From positions 5,425,993 to 5,489,992 of the forward strand of contig CM033109.1 in the NCBI GenBank assembly GCA_019321725.1: DNA of 64,000 nt, given 5' to 3'. Made by a program: the position numbers and the translations under genes. Each line of letters opens with the position of its first letter. Positions within the stretch are counted from its first letter, which is position 1. This DNA is from Paulownia fortunei (taxonomy: Eukaryota > Streptophyta > Magnoliopsida > Lamiales > Paulowniaceae). Below, in pieces: positions 60,591 to 64,000 of the stretch. Under the pieces are notes generated by a model. The model searched no databases and had not been told where the DNA came from. It saw only the letters and a list, made by a program, of their open reading frames with translations.

Positions 60591-63500
60591 AAATACAAAA
60601 GCTGTTGCTTTGTTTTCTGATATTGTTAAGTGCCGCTGGAGTTATCTCTGATTATTTTTATCTACCCTAATAAATGCCTGGGTGGGGGAGGCTTGTTTTG
60701 TAGATTATCTTCAGAGTCCACCAAAACAGGTTAAGGCTCTGTTTCTTTTCCTACCTGTGCCTCATATCATGCAGACAGAAAGTTAGAGGAGCGGTGATAT
60801 CAAACAATTGGAATCTTTTGATGTAAATTATAACTTCTGTAGAGCAGAGAGAGAGACATTGAATATGGTTTCCATGGACGCATACAATGGCCGTGAGGAT
60901 GTTAAGGCTCCATTCCACCAGTCACTTTCATCACAACCTTTCCTTAGTCCTTTGCGGTCTGAGGTAATCTCTGTCTCTCTCTCTCTTGCATCTTTTTATA
61001 CTGACTGATTCTGACCACTTCTCTGTGTATTAATAAGGATGGCTTTCCTTTTTAGAGTGACAGGGAAAATTGATCTTCTTGTTGATATTTACATTTAAAC
61101 CCAGATTATTGTTAACACAAGAAATGAGACTGTGTTCACACGTTGTATTGAAAGATTAAATTGCTGTACCAACACGTAATCCTCACCCTTAAGATTCACC
61201 TTGGTTATATATGGGGTTGGGGGTGCTGAAGAATGATGCCTGTTTGTTTCCTGGAGTTGTATTTCTTAGTCACATGCATTGGATATACATAATCATACAT
61301 TATTGCTGCTGACCTGATCAGTTTAAAACCTCACCTTCTTGAGCGGCTACTGACTTTTCTGCTGTTTGAAGGGAAAATATAGAGGAATTTATTACCAGCT
61401 GAAATGTTCAATTTGCTCAAGTGTGGCTTTCAACTGATTAATACTCCTAAGGAAGACCCTTTTCTAAACTGTTTGAAAATCACCTGCTCATATTTAGTCC
61501 TCTTGTGCTATTTGTTGCCTACATGTTAGCATTTTGATAAAATCATAAATAAACCCAGAGCTATCTTTTGATGTCTTATGTGGGAATTTTCACTTGGTTC
61601 TTCAGAAGTACTGATGCTGTCTTGTTTTTTTCTTATCAAAATTCAAAAGTATATGAATCTCCTGGGCAAGGATGATGTGATTCTTCTTCTTATCCTTTAA
61701 ATGCCAGTATCCCTTGAGATACATGTTATCATAGGTTAATTCTTTTTGCGTTGTCATGGGTGTGCTTTTGATTTTCTGGAAAGAGATTGATGGGAAATTC
61801 TTAAGTTTTGTTAAAGCTACCCCCGCCATTGCTGATTATTATATTGCTTTAATGATGTTCTAATTTGGAATCCCATTTTCAGAAGAAATGCCCAGGATTG
61901 GGAAATTCAGACCTTTGCGGATTTAATGGCTGCCTTGTATACATGGATTTGAAATGTGGAAGAGAGAACAGGATTGTTTGTCGGAGACCTTAGAATGAAA
62001 ATATTTCAATAAAGTGTTTCTGTCCTCTTCACTTAATCTTCAGAAACTTTTTTTCCTTTTGAATGATTTATACAATAGCCAAGCAAGAAGAACGGCAGTG
62101 AAGCTATACTGGCTGTTGAGAACTTGAGATGAAGAAAAGCATTTGAGTGAGTTGGTATTATGTGGACAGGAATGCAGGTGAAGTGACCGCCTCCTGCTAC
62201 ATTGTGAAGTGGTAGCAGACATCTAGTCTTTCCTATTTTTGGCCTTCTTTGTTTCCCGTTGATAACCTGGACTTCAGGTCAAGGAATTTCCTTTTAAAAA
62301 TTATTAGCCGAGTTCTGGCAGGAACCTGGTTATGGAAGCTGATTCCTTGCTGCCTGAAGCAAATTACTTCGCTGCTTGAGAATAAAGTTGGGATATTGAT
62401 GAGTCTCTTCTCATTTTCCTGCACTGTTACAGTTGCTGCCATCTTCTCCACTTGTGTAGAGTCGTGGATGGATTTCTTATCAGATTTTAGGGCTAATGAT
62501 CAGCAGGGTGTCGTGACAGGGTTTGCGCCACCGTTGGACATATGTTTTGGTGATAAATATCCAATTTATCATAAAAAAAGAAATTTCCTAATTGCCATTC
62601 ACAAAAGAGTTACTAACCTGGAGTTTTAAAACGATTTCGTTGTTGCTATGTGACTTGTTGGGTGTAGCTACATGGAGTTCTGGTAGATTTTTTCCCCAAT
62701 AATATGGAGAATGATGAATTATCATTTGCGAATTGAAAGTGGAAAACTTTTGCTCATAAACATGCATCCAGGGATAGGGTGATCATCATAGGATGTCGGA
62801 TTCCCAGCCAGGGATACTGACAACTTTTACCAGCAACTTCAAACCACTGCACCCTCGTTACAAGTTCAAGAAAGCTTGGCTGCCTCACGGTCTAAGAATG
62901 TCAGCAGATATGGGATCACTATAAATGGTTGAAAGCAGGGGAAATTCTCAGGTTCACTCAATCCATGGATGAATATGGGTAGACACTGTCAGAATGCATG
63001 TTTCTTTGTGTACCTTTCTATGTTCGGTTTTTCCTTTTATTACTGTTATTACTACAGGTAAAAATGACAAAGTATTCAACAACACTTTTGAGGAAACATT
63101 TATACAGTTTAAGTAGCCTTTCCATATCTTCTTGGGGTATTTGAAACTTGTGACGAGTGCTGTACATAAGTTCATCAGCTATCATTCCTGATTTTCATGC
63201 CAATATAGGAAATATCACTAATTTTTTCATGTCTTTGGTGGTTTGGGAATGTAGTCTACAGTGATTGATGGCAATACATGCGACTCATTGCTCGTATTGT
63301 TTCGATTGTATTGTATTCAATCTATCCAATAAGTTTCACATGATATGAGGTGGGGGCGGTGGGAAAACGAATAATTTATTTGTCTTTTTATTTACGCAAT
63401 TCCTCCTAATTTGAATGTTTCGTTTTAAGTAGACAAAAAAATTTAAAAAGTGAGTTGAAACTTTAAAGCATGAAAATCCCAAGTATTTTTACTTTTTTTT

Positions 63501-64000
63501 TTTGCCATTAAAATAGTGGGGAGAGAGTACTTTTGAAAAAAATTACATATTAAGAAAAAAGATATAGCTGTGAATATCCCCAAAAAGAATAAGAACACTC
63601 AATTTGCAACATTGTGAGTATGGTTAATTAATATAATTAACTTATGGTTTGAGCAAACTAATTAAAACTGTGGGCACTGCAATTTGTTGGCAATTTATGC
63701 AATGTTATTTAAAAAGAATTAAAAAATTGAGATAATCAAGTCAAATTCAAATTGCTATTTCTGGCCCATAGTTGTGTTTTACCATAAGTGACTGTTTTTA
63801 CTTGAATCTTATGATTTGTTCGCTTATAATCAATTTTATCACTTGAATACTATTTAAATGAAATTATAAAAAAAAATTATTACCCATTTAAGTATTATTT
63901 AATTGGAATTATGATCGGTTTACTGCTAGCCACTTGCTACTATTTGTTTGGAATAATAAGTCCGTTTGATAAGTATATAATAATATTATAGAATAAAATA
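60591..64000. other. Downstream region of the PPR gene, no supported gene
   Basis: The composition from 60591 to about 63300 is like plant UTR or intron sequence, with weak frames. One stretch, 60862-60962, ends in a consensus-like donor (TCTGAG|GTAATC), so a spliced non-coding tail of the PPR transcript is possible. After about 63400 the DNA becomes AT-rich intergenic. Nothing recognisable as protein, tRNA or repeat family was found. Confidence 0.5.

Noticed and set aside
60808..61008. 66-codon frame after the PPR gene, ending near a good donor site
   Set aside because: Composition is protein-like around MVSMDAYNGRED, but no matching downstream exon or known family was found.
1..64000. Search for tRNA, rRNA, CRISPR arrays and organellar insertions
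   Set aside because: No cloverleaf with a proper T-arm motif, no rRNA core sequence, no spaced repeats and no plastid or mitochondrial gene was recognised by eye.

Overview
The window is nuclear DNA from a flowering plant, almost certainly a eudicot. It is AT-rich, its genes carry plant-type GT-AG introns, and every recognisable product belongs to a land-plant family. The best relatives I can name from memory are Arabidopsis proteins: LRP1/SHI, HPAT, NPC2, the At4g29070-type phospholipase A2-like protein, REN1 and the At4g28010-type PPR protein. I cannot name the species. There is no operon, CRISPR array, organellar block or virus.

Layout, left to right: AT-rich intergenic DNA (1-2760). LRP1-like SHI-family zinc-finger regulator, + strand, two visible coding exons (about 3635-5037), with a long pyrimidine-rich leader. 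A gene-poor stretch to about 9.8 kb. A small RING-finger protein, + strand, four exons (10029-13664). A single-exon C2-domain protein, + strand (14758-16044). A hydroxyproline O-arabinosyltransferase, + strand, eight exons (18337-24375). Facing it, on the - strand, non-specific phospholipase C NPC2 in four exons (25051-28347). Then a phospholipase A2-like gene, - strand, two coding exons (29763-31040). Then a very large REN1-type PH-RhoGAP gene, - strand, 22 coding exons over 18 kb (34864-52832). Finally an intronless P-class pentatricopeptide repeat protein, + strand (58356-60590). The last 3.4 kb holds no gene I can support.

I built exon models by hand from splice consensus, reading phase and family conservation. 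NPC2 joins in frame to 514 aa, REN1 to 871 aa, the PLA2-like gene to 239 aa and the RING gene to 228 aa. Two genes do not behave. The LRP1-like frame has GTG exactly where a perfect plant start (ATG GCT) would be expected. The HPAT gene needs one extra base in a short C run in exon 7 to keep its conserved C terminus. Either could be a real lesion or a base-level assembly error.

The genes are independent housekeeping or developmental loci and do not form one pathway. They do cover related cell biology: auxin and organ development (LRP1), cell-wall glycoprotein arabinosylation (HPAT), phospholipid turnover (NPC2, PLA2-like), ROP GTPase polarity (REN1), lipid or calcium binding (C2) and organelle RNA processing (PPR). 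Introns and intergenic DNA carry several small transposon relics: a TRIM-like LTR pair, a hAT-like element, MITE-like inverted repeats and a dispersed AT-rich family. I found no convincing new multi-gene system.
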